A stretch of DNA of 64,000 bases from Sarcomyxa edulis (taxonomy: Eukaryota; Basidiomycota; Agaricomycetes; Agaricales; Mycenaceae), in NCBI GenBank assembly GCA_009761415.1, contig QUOL01000003.1, positions 496,001-560,000 of the forward strand, in the 5' to 3' direction. Numbering within the stretch: the first letter of the stretch is position 1; each line of letters begins with the position of its first letter. The notes under the pieces are model-generated. The model was not told where the DNA came from and did not search any database. It saw only the letters and a program-made list of their open reading frames with translations. A program made the translations under genes and the position numbers. This document shows, piece after piece, positions 31,650 through 46,377 of the stretch.

Positions 31650-34600
31650 ATTTCATTGCTTTTTCCATGGACACAACTTCCGGCAAGATCAAAATATCCT
31701 GCTCAGAAGGATGTGGTCCCATACCTTAGACGAGGGCGAATTGAACGACTACCAGGAGGCACACGACTATCTTCAGATTTTACTAGGACACGACGATCGG
31801 CCATCAAATGGGTATGTCTTAGAATGCATTTGTCCCCTAATTGACCTTTGACCAGAACCCTCAAGATGCCCACCAAAGTCAATGAACCAGGAATCTCTCG
31901 AGATCTCATCAGCACTGGAACAAAGCATATATTCCGGAGCAATGGCCTCAGGGACGAAGTCACTGGCGAGAAACCTACCACAAGTCTTGCCATTGCTCTG
32001 CGGAACGAGAAGCTAGATGTCCAAGGGACTGGAGAAGTCGCTCTTCTGAGTAAACCCATCGGTAGAGAGAAGCTCGACCTGGTAAGCTCTTCGCTGATAC
32101 TGTTATGAACCCCCGATATTGAGATTATTTCCTAGAGCACCTAGTCAATTTGGCCAGCAGAGCTACCCTCTCCGCCCCGTTCAGCCTCGAAGAGTGCCTC
32201 AAAGTAGCAGAATTTCAGTGTGATGGTATCTGTGTTTCATTTACTCATCGCTGCCCCTCTTGACCCTCCTATACAGCTTTCATCGACGATATCATCAATC
32301 TTGAGAATCCAGATATCTTCTGCGATATTATGCGCGCAGATATCATTGCTCGCAAGTCTGTGCACAAGGAAGACCTTTCTGACCCTACGCAAGAGCCGTC
32401 TCATATTGCCAGAGTTGTTGCAACCAAGTATGATATATCACAATTCGGCATTGCGCAAACTACTGAACAATCACACCATGCAGGATTCATAACTCCTACA
32501 TGCTCGCGTCTGCGTGAAACTCTGTAGTGACTATCTTGCACGATTTGCACTCCAAGGGTGTAACACACGCGACACTCACTTCAAAGCTCAAGAATGACAT
32601 CGAGTTCAGAGAACGATATCTAGCGTTGTACGATATGGTCACCGAACTAGTCAATACCTTTCAGGCCAAATTCTCCGTGCTCGCAACAACCACTCGTGAG
32701 GCTCATATTTTCGAAACTGGCATTGTTACTTATACTTTCGTATCTATTTCTAGCTCATTACTCTCGTTATTTCACCCACAAGAATACTGATATTGGCGAA
32801 TCCGAAGTTGTATTCGATGTAGACCGTCTGCGAGAAGCATGCAGCTCCTTCTTGGATTTCATCGTCCTCGAGCTGTGTTTCCCTCGTGAAATGTATCCGA
32901 AGCACATATTGTTTAGCCTTCTTCGCGATACTATCAAAGAGTCGCCTGGGGAGGCAAAGCGGTTCCCACAGGCCCTCCGGGACTCAGTTGGTGATCTATC
33001 AGTAAGTTGACGATCAAATTGGCTATGCTTTATCCCCGCTCATGATGTTTCTTCTCCTTCTATCCAGGTCTCCGTCGAACTATTGGAAATTCTTGAACGA
33101 CCGCTACTTGGTCCCGAAGGCGACGCCTGGAAGAACTTTCCTCGCGGCAAGTCCGTCGAGTACGAACAATGGATCGACGCTCAAGTCTATTCCGAGAAGA
33201 CGTCAGATAACTACCGAAATCTGGAATCTCTTATTTATCCCTTGGAGAAGACTCAAGATCAAGCCACTCTTGACGATCTTTGGAAGCTCGTCAACTATGT
33301 GAGTACACTGCACTCGTTCGATCACCATAACAAACTCATAAGGACGTTGGTTGCCTAAAGAACTACAAGACTGTATCGGGCGTGGGTATCAACTCGTTAT
33401 GGCACTTGAAGAATGCTTTCCGTCGTACCCCTCGATGGCATTCTCCCTCCTCTCCGATTTCAGCCCCTTATAAGTGTTCAAAGCTCAGAACAAAATCTAA
33501 ATTCGAGGCGAACAGCGGGAAAGTATCCCTCAGAACCACTCGCACTGAAGAAGAAGATGACGATGAAGGGCCCCCTCCCTTACAATCCGTCTCTAATTCT
33601 TCAGAAGACGATTACACCAGCGACAGCGATGATGATAGCGACGACAGATTCTCCGATTCTGAGTTCGAAGACGATGCTAGCATTTATAATATAGAGGAGC
33701 AGATTATTCTCAGGAATTTGGAGAGGCAAGCCATGGATACAGCTCATGCCAATGGCTACCTGGTCTTTGACGCTGACGTTCCACCCGACCTCGATACCGA
33801 GTTGGAGGATCGTAACCCGTTTTTGAAATTGTTGCGTTCCCTGAGAGGTAAGATACTCGATGACGCACATGGATGCCGTTTAATAGTTGTTGATTTTTTC
33901 TAGGCCGCGGTTTTTCTTCGAACCCGAAGCTCAAGAGTATTCAACGGACTGCATCGACAGGTCCTGGAGCTGATTCTTTTTCAGTATCTGAATCTTCGAC
34001 GAATGTCCATGCCAGTAAGTGTAAATTGTCACTTCGCCGCTGAGCCGTTGTAACGTCGTTCTTTGCTAGCTCAACAACCGCAAAGTCGAAAGGCTACCGT
34101 GGAAGAAGCAGAAGATCAAGATGAAGTCGTCCAGCCAATCAAGAAGAAGAAGAAACCCAAGAAGAAGATGTGTACGCTAGCACCAGCACCTGTGAAACCT
34201 AAAGAAGGCCCATCGTCGCCTCCCGTCGTTCCTTGTGTACCTTCTAGCGAAGCTTCTCATCCTCCTCCCGCTTCTCCTGCTTCTCCTGCTAAGGAGCCGG
34301 CAGAATCCATTGCGTCTTCCCCGAGTCCAGGTACATCACTCAAGAGCGCTAATCTCTTTCAGTCTCTCGGGGTAGACCGTACGACCGCTCAATCTGCACG
34401 CTCCTATCTCCAGTCTGAAAACCTCGACTGTACCAAGCAAAAGGTGAAGAGTCGGCCAAGTCACGCCACGACATTCTCTAGCTCTACCTCACACAAGAAT
34501 GGACCTATGCACGACAACGATCCAGGACCTGAAGTCGAAGAAAACCCCGAGCCCGAGACCGAAATCAATTATTTCGCGAGACTCGGCAAGTTGACGAAAT

Positions 34601-35073
34601 ACATGCATCAATTACTTGGTACGTCTCAAGATGAGAGAAGGGTGGTGCTGGTATGAAGTGGTCTTTGTTATATTCTACTGTTGACTTTGTCTTGTTGACG
34701 GTATACCTCCTCCTTGAAGCTCATGTTACGAATGGGTTATTACTTTGATCCTAGCACTGCTGGTTCGAGTGTCCGATTCGATCCTCCGAATCCACTGCAC
34801 AAAAGTACAACCTAGGCTCATGTTGCGCTATTCTACCGTTATTTTCATCGCTCATCTATGTATCTCCTACCTACCTCCCTCTAGTCCATCAGCATTCATA
34901 AACGTATGTTCTCTCAAAGCGTCTACCACTTGTCTTGTCCGACTGCGTCTGACAAGACATTTGTTATAGCTCACCCAGACTCAACTATCGGTCCAGTCGT
35001 GCTGAAGCAGATCGGTACAAGACTCAAAATCTATTACGGGTGGAGCGAAAAGGACCTTGCCGGGCTCGTTTGA
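31650..35073 (+). CDS. Agaricomycete protein of unknown function with a HicA-like C-terminus; possible frameshift
   Basis: Many exons; clear ones include 31866-32081, 32138-32225 and 32277-32527. The protein begins near YLRRGRIERLPGGTRL and continues with a helical conserved core (EECLKVAEFQCDAFIDDI, ENPDIFCDIMRADIIARKS, SVELLEILERPLLGPEGDAW, LWKLVNYNYKTVSGVGINSL). Acidic Ser/Asp stretches (TSDSDDDSDDRFSDSEFEDD) and a Lys-rich run (IKKKKKPKKK) follow. The last exons encode MGYYFDPSTAGSSVRFDPP, HPDSTIGPVVLKQIGTRL and YYGWSEKDL, which recall the small alpha/beta HicA fold with its late helix. This looks like a lineage-specific family known only as hypothetical. Two problems exist: no ATG is visible in the first exon frame, and TAG at 32525-32527 plus a shift of frame separate RLRETL from TILHDLHSKGVT, which should be continuous. 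Either the gene is broken or the sequence has an error there. Confidence 0.6.
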
Positions 35074-35404
35074 CTGTTTTCTTGTCTACATGATGTATGA
35101 CTAGCTTGACCGCCTGTGTTGTGCGGTTTGTATTTTTATCGTGTACAATAGTGTCCCTCGACGAATATTTTTGTTCTTCTAAGTTCTTCGTTGGTACCGC
35201 TATCAGAAACATCTTTCAGGCGTTTTCAAACCCACTGTTATTTTGGCTTTGATACGGGCCTCTACACAAAGCCGTCTATGCGGGCGCATCGTTGACGATA
35301 TGAACGGCCGTTTGCTAACCACTTTTTGACCATTAACGAGTGATTTCTGTGTACGGGTGCTGCATGGAGAGATGACAGCTGGTGCGTATTTTGTGATATT
35401 GTCT

Positions 35405-36386
35405 CTAATGCACAAAGGGAGATACCATTGCGGAAGCAGAAGCAGCGATGGGCGACGCTGCGGCAGAAAAATCGCCAGCATTGCTGACCATGAGGAGACC
35501 CACTGTTTCAAGGCGAATAAGAATTTGTTCAGATGTATAGAAAAGTATGACATACCAATCAACCCGAAAAGCCCTAGGATGCTACCAAAGACTTCGACTA
35601 CGAGAATTTTGACGAAGAGATTGGGATCTGCAGCGTCTGCAAGTGCGGCTGTCGAGCCCGTGACACCTACTGATACACCACACAGTAGGTTACACACGCC
35701 CACAGTCAGACCTCCCCAGAATAAAGCGAAGCCTGTGCACTGAGGTCAGCACGATAGACCTTAGACGTAAGTGGGGTCATACGCGCCTGTAAAGTAGTTT
35801 TCTCGTGTGTAGAGTAGGTCTTCAGGAATTGGAACCATTCTGGCGGAGTATACGATACCCATGATCTGAGGTGGCGTTTAGAGCTGAGATATGAGGAATG
35901 GATGAAGTGAACGAACGACTCCGTAGATTGCCACAACTTCGCAGAAGATAATGCTATGAATGGAGGTTTAATCTTCTGTGTGTCTGCGATAGTTCTGGTA
36001 CTTTGACGCACCTGATCAAGTTCTTTGTACTGATTCGAGGAGCTCGTACTCCTCCTCCGAGAATTGATGCTCCGGTTACGAATATGCCCCTGCCATTCCG
36101 TGAATACCTCAAATTTAGATTGTGATGGCTAATGTAACGCACCATCCTGCACCCAATACACTAAGCCCTATGCAAAGCCCAATGCCAGTTGAAGCCCAAG
36201 CAAAAGGACTTGACTCCTCTAGGAACCGGCCGACATTAAATGCCTCTCCAGAGCCTGTGTAACGCGTCATTCAGTAATCCAGTAAAGACCAAGCTAGTGG
36301 TGCGCACCAGTGAAGAGAAGATATAAGGCGATAACTACGACCAGGAAAGTGGGTAGTCCAAAGGTATAATATGTCGTGTAGCCCAT
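35405..36386 (-). CDS. V-type H+-ATPase proteolipid subunit c'' (Vma16 type)
   Basis: Seven exons: 36386-36308, 36254-36143, 36089-36012, 35953-35917, 35865-35787, 35732-35556 and 35502-35405, giving 219 aa. Membrane segments include [53 protein letters not shown] and the last hairpin [17 protein letters not shown] and [19 protein letters not shown]. The proton-carrying Glu of c'' fits [12 protein letters not shown], and a second membrane Glu sits in LVVEVFGS. Subunit c'' is part of the membrane Vo ring that pumps protons into vacuoles and endosomes. The start is the ATG at 36386; the open frame continues upstream without another ATG and overlaps the first exon of the divergent GTPase gene. 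The intron after FT (35786) appears to use a GC donor (GCGCGT). Confidence 0.92.
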
Positions 36387-36493
36387 TGTGGTCGTTCGAG
36401 ACAGCAACGACTTCGATGGACTGGTGAGGCCGGCCGGACTTCGCCGGTGAGTTGGGGCGAGTCCGTCTCGACTCTCCCTGAAGTCCGTCTTCC
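36387..36493. promoter_or_regulatory. 107-bp bidirectional promoter, Vma16 and Arl3
   Basis: Only 107 bases lie between the start codons of two divergent genes. The stretch is GC-rich (GGCCGGCCGGACTTCGCCGG with palindromic GGCCGGCC at 36428-36437). The two 5' UTRs must be very short, or overlap within each other's coding exon. No TATA box is visible. Confidence 0.55.
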
Positions 36494-37470
36494 ATGTATC
36501 ATTTGCTGAAAGGCTTGCATGAGCATCTGACAAGGTATATACTATTGCGTTATCATGCCCGCTGATTCATAATTGTAAACAGGAAGGAAGAATTTTCGGT
36601 TATCATCATTGGTTTGGACGGGGCGGGCAAAACAGTCAGTTGCATGGAACTCACGATTGAGCTCGTTTCTAACATTCATCTAGACACTCTTGGAAAGAAT
36701 AAAAACACTTTATAATGATACCCCAGGACTCACTCCGGATAAGATAGGCCCCACAGTCGGCCAAAACAGTACGACTTCATAGAATTTACAAGGTCTGCCG
36801 ATACTCATTCCGGCATACCCTCAGTGGGTAAGATAACTCTACCATCGACGATTCTTCAGTTCTGGGACCTAGGCGGTCAACGAGGTATCCGGAATATCTG
36901 GCACCGGTATTACGATGATTGTCACGCCGTGGTATATGTCATTGATGCAGATGATCGCGAGAGGCTGAGTGAAGGTTGGGAGGTATTCGGTATGTCTATC
37001 TCGTTATTGTTCACTGCGCATCTGTGACTTTATGCAAGGGATCTAAGACTTTGTATTGTCGGCTCCTCAAATCCTCGGCGTTCCATTGTTGTTACTCGCG
37101 AACAAGCAGGACAACCCGCATAGTCTCTCAGTTGAAGAGATCAGACAAGACTATGAGGGTTGGCATCAGCGCAAACTCGAGAGCGCTCGGAGAAGCTATG
37201 GAGAAGATACGGAAACGCAGCATAGGCGAGAACGTATCGCGAGTCTAGACGTTTTGGGCATTTCGGCTCTCGAAGGGTGAGTAATGATGCATGCATCTCG
37301 ACGAAGACTATTATTGACTTGCGACCGAAGGACGGGCGTACGGGCTGCCGTCGATTGGCTCTTCATCCGAGTTCAGAACAGTCGTAGGTGAGTACTTATC
37401 TGTCTGTCACGCAGTTACTCTCATGAAAGATGAATACAGGGAACATCCGATGGGTACTGCTGATTCCTGA
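36494..37470 (+). CDS. ARF-related GTPase, Arl3/ARFRP1 type
   Basis: Exons 36494-36534, 36583-36634, 36684-36768, 36825-36989, 37048-37276, 37331-37387 and 37440-37470 give 219 aa. The GTPase motifs are intact: P-loop GLDGAGKT, switch II WDLGGQRGIRNIW, NKQD and the late ISALEG (SAK-like). The N-terminus MYHLLKGLHEHLTRKEEFSV matches yeast Arl3 and human ARFRP1 and has no Gly2, so it should be N-acetylated rather than myristoylated. Members recruit Arl1 and golgins to the trans-Golgi through Sys1. An insert after the NKQD region (about residues 140-165, charged: SARRSYGEDTETQHRRER) also fits this subfamily. If the last intron is retained, a TGA directly after NSRR shortens the end by only a few residues. 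Confidence 0.9.
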
Positions 37471-37678
37471 AGTGATTCCTGTTATAGTTCCATGCTCAAG
37501 CAAAGACCGAACGGTTCTTCCATGCTATACTTCCGATAGTGATACCTATACCCAGTACGACTAATTTTTTGCCGAAAACCCCCCACAAATCACGACCCAG
37601 TCGTGCGTAGAAGGCGACGCCATCAATACCCCTGACACGAATCTTGAGTACGACCAACGTTGGGATTCAGCGGGGCAC

Positions 37679-39029
37679 TCACTTGAGTATCGCATTCGCG
37701 CGAGCATCAATCATCCCATATACGCCTAGTTTGAATTCCTCCTTTGGAACTTGAAACACAGGTCCGTCATCAGGCAATAACCAAGCAGAACCACTTGATC
37801 CCTCATCGACGTCCGTAGCAGCGTAAAATATAGCTCCCGCAATACGCTCCACCGTGGTTTTTGGTATTCCAGCCAATGCAATCTTGGCGGTCGTGGTCAC
37901 AATACTTCACGCGTCGTAAGTTGTATAGAGAATGATTGTGAAGACGGGGCAAGGTACATACGCTGTGTCTGCGAAGAACGGATGTATGACGGCTACCCGG
38001 ACGCCTGCACGTTTACAGTCTAAGTAGACTGAGCGCATGACACCAAGTAGGGCGTGCTTGGATGCGGTATACATCGAGGCTCCCGGGATCCCCATCCATG
38101 AAGCTGAAAGCAGATGATGAGCTGATGACGACCGTCTATCGATTCGAAGAAAGTTCACCCATAGATCCAATGAAGACCAATGCCTTTAGAGAGCCTTCTT
38201 GATTGTTATCGAGCTTCAGGTAATGAAGTCCCAAGTGAGCAGCTGATGTAGTGTCTCAATTAGATTGAGCACAATCGCGTGACGGGCTGCGACATACTGT
38301 ACAAAGCACCTATCAGGTTTACTTGGAGAGTCGCTGTGTTCGGCTTGATTGGACGTCCATCCTTGAAGATCACCTTGCCGAACATCCCAACCTCTGCAGA
38401 GTATCAGCGCCGTCGCCTTCTGGATCAGAGGAATACCTATAGACTAGGTACCTGATATCCCAGCATTCGGGACCTGATTCAAAGGCAAGGCGTCGTCAGT
38501 ATAGACAACTTGTGATTCTAGTAATCAAAATGGTCGTACCACGATATCGATGACACCAAACTTTGAGATGGCGAGTTCATACAACGATACTACATCTTCC
38601 CAGATAGTAACGTCGCAGCTTGTGGCTACAGCCTCCCTGGGGACGTCGTGAGACACATACGGAGTCACAGTGATACGAATAAGACTGACCCCCCTGCGGC
38701 GATGATTTCAGACGCCGTTTTCTTCGCACCCTCTATATCTCTGTCGCCGATGACAATTTTAGATCTGAGGGCAAGGTAATATGAAACAGTAAACTAAGTA
38801 GATCTTCCAAACACTGGAAGGGTCGCACCCGTTCGTCGCGAAAAGCTTCGCTGTCTCTCTTCCAATCCCATTTGCTGCACCTTCAAGTTGAATTACACGT
38901 CAGCATACCACCCACAAGGAAACTATCATGATTAACTGCACCCGGCACCAACATACCTGTGATCACAACTACCTTTCCCTTGACCCGGTCAGCGTACGCG
39001 TGAAGTCGTTCGTCTGGGATGGCTGTCAT
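37679..39029 (-). CDS. Short-chain dehydrogenase/reductase (15-PGDH-like)
   Basis: Nine exons: 39029-38957, 38880-38829, 38764-38690, 38636-38540, 38473-38452, 38393-38298, 38242-38159, 38103-37962 and 37904-37679, giving 288 aa. The Rossmann glycine motif TGAANGIG lies at residues 25-32, an Asp ends beta-2 (KIVIGDRD), NAG is in VPNAGIS, the catalytic Ser precedes ASWMGIPG in FIGSM, and YTASK supplies Tyr and Lys. The Asp after beta-2 favours NAD(H) over NADP(H). The whole protein is one cytosolic classical SDR. The substrate cannot be told; 15-hydroxyprostaglandin dehydrogenase-like enzymes oxidise varied alcohols. Its start faces the MFS exporter gene 1.2 kb away, so common regulation is possible. 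Confidence 0.9.
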
Positions 39030-40235
39030 GATGGAGGGTAAGTCTACTGTAATAGCAACTCACAGGGTCTGGTCCGAATAGTTTAGATCCTTGATGTGGT
39101 GTTCCTGGGAATTGTCGAAAGTCACGCTTGTCGACGCGTCTGATCAGGAGTCAATTTTGTTTGTCACACAGGTCACATCACTTTCATCCCTCGACGTTCC
39201 TTCAACGACTTGTGTTGGACATTGGGCCTTGAGCGCTTGAGCCTCGGATTGAAGTGAGGGAACTACTTCACGCAATGCGAATAGGCACCGTGATTCAAAG
39301 TGCCATAATCTCAACTTTCAGGCTGCTGCAACGACGCTCAATCAGATCCTTGCAACACGAGTTGTCATGATGTGACCTGGCGATTAATCGCGTACGAGCG
39401 CGTACGATCCTTTTTGGTGGATCGAGTCATCGCGTCTTTGGCTTTCCACAGGACATATTCATATATCTCGAGGAGACGTGGCCATATCTGGACGCGATTC
39501 CTCTAGGTTTGGCCCTTTTTGTCCGGAATCTCCTGTCAGGCCTTCATTCATTCAAGCTAACCCGCGTGACTAGTACTTACCTGCAGTACAGTTCCCTGCA
39601 GCGTGGTGCGTCTATTAGTTTTAACCATCGATCATCTCATCCCGTCACTCTTTCCAATATATTAATAGAATTGGAACCTTTTCAGTTTCAAGGTAACGGT
39701 ACAAGCCTGACTTCCTTTCAACCAGTCCTGTTTACACTTCATCCGAGCCGCATATCAAGTCTCTACCGGCGCCTCTTCTTTTCAAATCCATTTTCTATCC
39801 AGGCGAGTGTCAAGCTTCATATAGCAACCTAGGAGGACCCAACTCTTGGAATCAGGTTCAGTCCCGTTGTATCGTTCGTCGTCTCGGCCGAGAAATTCTA
39901 GGTGGATTGTACTGCGGCCACCAGGATAGTGGATACATTTGCTGACAATCGATACCAGGTGAGGCCGAATCGTGTTTTTCGTTGAGTTGCCAAGCCAATT
40001 TGGATGGCCTCGGCGGCCTCTGCATTACGTAAGTCGAAAATATGCCTGGTGGCGATCAGTTTTCTAACATCCCAATTAATGGTATGCATGCTGTCTATTT
40101 TGTTTCGACATACGTTTTCGGCAGGGCTGACGAATCCGAACGGCAATGCACCTCGATAAATTCTCAAAAAGGCCTGTCCTTGCCTTTTGCTTCTCGAAAA
40201 GCATCCTCTGATATCAACCCCTCGAATTTCGACTC
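39030..40235. other. Divergent intergenic region, SDR and MFS genes
   Basis: 1.2 kb between two divergent start codons. Short ORFs (39509-39832, plus; 39898-40167, minus) have no recognisable features. The region near 39400 repeats GCGTACGA (CGCGTACGAGCGCGTACGAT), a possible binding site. Promoters for both genes should lie here. Confidence 0.4.
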
Positions 40236-43046
<2,811 letters not shown>

Positions 43047-44300
43047 ATTCTTACCGAGAGTCAAGTTATGTGCGGCCTACGAAGCGGGACGTGGAGAGGC
43101 ATACACATTTTCTAAGGTCATAGCATACGTATTTAGACCTCATTAGAGGATACCACTCATTTAAAATCAATCTTTAATATCAGAGCTTCATGTTCTGTCG
43201 TTGTAGTGGAAAACCACGCGTGTTGAACGTTGAACGTCGAAGAGTACTTAGATGGGACGCGTTGTGCACGCGGGATCTAACGCGTAGCATGACTCAGCCT
43301 CTGGGTGTCAGACTGATCAAGTTTACACCCGCGCAAGCAATTCTACACAGCCTTCGAGTCCGCGGTCGAACTCGGGCTCAATCCGTACGACCGATATCGA
43401 GTCAAAGGTCATGATTCCAGTCTGATCCTGTTCGGTACTCCGCCGGCCTGTATGTATGGAAAATGCAGTATTTCGTGGTGCGTAACGTCCTCACAAGAGC
43501 GTCATTCCATGCTGACAATGCACCAATTCGAAGATCAACGTAGTTTAATTAGCTTTTTCCGTTTGCATCGTTTCTTCTCCCAGGAATTAGGGACCCTCGA
43601 CCTCGATATTGCTTGCTCCATCGTGGATAGTCTGTTACTCAGGTTTGAAATGACATCAGCTTGACGGCTGGACATATAATCATGGTGTTATCCTGGACCC
43701 AAGACACCGCCGACAAAATATTGTTAAGCATTTTTCCAGCGCTTCAGTGCGTATCATTAGAGATCAGATTTACCTTCTCCCAATTGAAGTACTTTGTTTT
43801 CCAGGGCAATGTATTACATAGGACAAGGATCTCAAATCAAAATATTATAAACCACGAATTTACATACATCCGGCAGTCTTGAGCTGTTAACCATGTTCGG
43901 TGTCCATAAACTCATGCAAAAGTATCCCCTTCTCCTCTGACTCGAGTCGGCGGCTCCCTGATACTCAAGATGACTAAACTACAGAATCCCCTCGCTCCCC
44001 ACCGAACCGGACTACAACATCCAGCGAGACAAGATGGCCAACCAGAGGTAGTTCCTCCGTAAACTCACCCTTTCGACGCGGATGTTTGCACCAGCTGCTT
44101 ATCAACTAGTGGTGGGCTTCAAACATGACGAATAACATACGACCCCGGTTGGCCGTCTGTGCTGTAATACAGCTACTATTGGAGCAATATGCCTGTATCA
44201 AAGATTTGCTTTAAAATGGTGACCCTCCCGAGAGGTTTTCTCCAGTTCATTCCAAGATCCAGTCTACAGTCTACACAAGTTTCAAAGCTCCTTTATAATA
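43047..44300. other. Intergenic, promoter side of the Zn2Cys6 gene
   Basis: 1.25 kb. Small frames at 43190-43414 and 43452-43664 show no domain. CTTTATAAT directly precedes the ATG at 44301, so a TATA-like element is too close to serve as the core promoter. Confidence 0.4.
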
Positions 44301-46377
44301 TGTCGTTGGCGCGAGGAAGTGCATGCATCACTTGCAGGTAGAGTGGTCATTCCTTTAGCTGATACAGAGCCACACTTACTCAGAAATTCTTCAGGAGACG
44401 CAAGATTGTACGATGACAGAACCAGTTTTATCAGTTTTGCAATCACCTACTGATTCTATCTCTAGCGATGTGATGGCGTCCGACCAGTCTGCGGGAATTG
44501 TATCCGATACCGAAGGGCCGACGACTGCGAATATACAGACTCCTTAGGACGGTCAACTACGCTGACTTTGGAAGACAACATAGCTCGTATAGAAGCGCGT
44601 ATCCGCGAACTCGAAAACCCGGAACTGTCCGCTGGACCAGTTGTTCTGTCCAATCCGTACGGTCAGCGGCATGCCTATATTCGTTCTATCATGACATATG
44701 TATCTGATCGGCCTTCGCTGTTGGCACCTATAGCTTCTCAAGCACCTGGGCACGATTTAAGATCACCAGCTCCCTGGTGGAATAGCGGAGACGCGCCGAC
44801 ACATGTTGTCAGGATCCTGTACGAGTTTACCGTTCAAATATTACCACATCATACTCATTCACATCTGCTTAGTACCGACAGTTTCCTGCCTTACGCTGCT
44901 GATTTCGGGTTTTTCCTCCATCCATCTCGTGTCCGTCCCACGGACCATCTCGACAGGCCTTCCTCAGCTTTGTTGAGCGTCGTATGCCTTCTCGGCGCCC
45001 ACCTCTATGCTGAGGCCCTTACCGAACTCGAGAATATATTTCTTACCCGTTCTCTCGCATTGGTCTCGAACTCTCTTTCTGGTGATCACCCTCACAAAGT
45101 TATACAGGCCTTACAAGCGGAAATTCTTCTCTGCAACTATTTCTTTCGGAACGGGCGGCTATTAGAGGGACAATACCATACAAGTGCGGCCGTATCCCTC
45201 GCGATAAGCTGTGCCCTTTGGAAGATTCGCAGCTCCAGGCCAAATGTACCTGCTGTGGGCCAACTCAGTAGTCCTGTCTGCTTGCTTCCTCCCGCAAACG
45301 ATCCTGTCGAGGAAGGAGAGAGGATCAGAGGATTTTGGACCGTTTTGATTCTCGACAAGTCCTGGGCAGTGGCGCTGGGTTCGCGTTCTCACTTCTCTGA
45401 CCGCGAAGAGGATCCGGGAACTCAGATTGACACTCCTTGGCCCTTGGATATGGACGGGTATGAGCAAGTGAGTAGTTTATTTCATTTTGGACCGTCGAAA
45501 TCGCGAACCTGATCAATATTCTTTGGCCAAGGGACGACTACTCTCTACGGCGAGGTTTCGATTCACTCTTCGCAATTTCTTGGATGGTTCAGAGGTCGAC
45601 GACAACGGTTCTGCGATGGCTGTCCACGCTAAAGCCTCCGTCTTATTTCATCATGCAGACGATCTTGCGAGAAAGTGGACACCAGGTCAGCACATATAAA
45701 TTTCGAGAAGGAAATCATTCAAGAAATCTTATATTACCTCTAGGAATGTCACTACAAGACACTAACGCCTTCTCAGCAGCGTTCAATTCAGTCCACTACA
45801 TCATCGCGAATTTCAGGACCAAGTTACTCTCACCAACAGAATTAACTTCATTGGATCCAGACAGACTTCGCATCTCTGTGGTTGCTAACACTCTTGCGTA
45901 TGCGTCTGCCTTCGCTCTGCATGCGATATTCATCCAGTCAACCCCACGTTCCCGAGAAATATGTGTTTCGGCTGCGCTAGAAGTCGTCAAAGTCATAGAG
46001 TCCGTTGATATCGCTGGGCTCAAATACACGAATCCTATCGTGGGGGTGAGCCTCCAATATGTTGCCGCACATCTCAAAAATCTCTGACCTCCATTGTTCA
46101 CGTCAGACTCTATGGAAAATGGCTGCGCAGATCCTTATTGATGAATTATCAAGGCTTCGGCTGGGGCTTCCTCCAACGAGGCCAGAGACCACCGAGCTGA
46201 CGCTTGTCACGGCCATCGAAAACTTGACCGTGGCGATGAAGACAATCGCTGCAGTAGAGCCCTTGATGAGTGCGTCCTTTCCTTCTACAATCTTGATGGA
46301 GTAGACTTGACGATATCTCTCGTTTTCCTCTAGAGTTCCAATTGGAAAAGGTGCAGGAGGCTTATGCGGCCATCTAG
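44301..46377 (+). CDS. Zn2Cys6 transcription factor
   Basis: First exons 44301-44338, 44396-44408 (a 13-nt micro-exon) and 44466 onward encode a Zn2Cys6 cluster: ACITCRRRKIRCDG with VRPVCGNCIRYRRADDCEY, supplying all six cysteines. A short linker and coiled segment (LTLEDNIARIEARIRELENP) follow, then a helical regulatory region of the fungal_trans type (LLSTDSFLPYAADFGFFLHP, SALLSVVCLLGAHLYAE, GFWTVLILDKSWAVALGSRS, DTPWPLDMDGYEQ). The C-terminal exons continue through RLLSTARFRFTLRNFLDGSE, VANTLAYASAFALHAIFI and an end at 46377 (EKVQEAYAAI). Such proteins bind CGG-type sites as dimers in the nucleus. With the adjacent MFS exporter and SDR it could be a pathway-specific regulator; that link is inference. 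Confidence 0.88.

Noticed and set aside
36387..36533. N-terminal extension of V-ATPase c'' beyond the ATG at 36386
   Set aside because: The upstream frame is open but has no ATG and overlaps the first exon of the Arl3-type gene; the 219-aa product already has the normal length.
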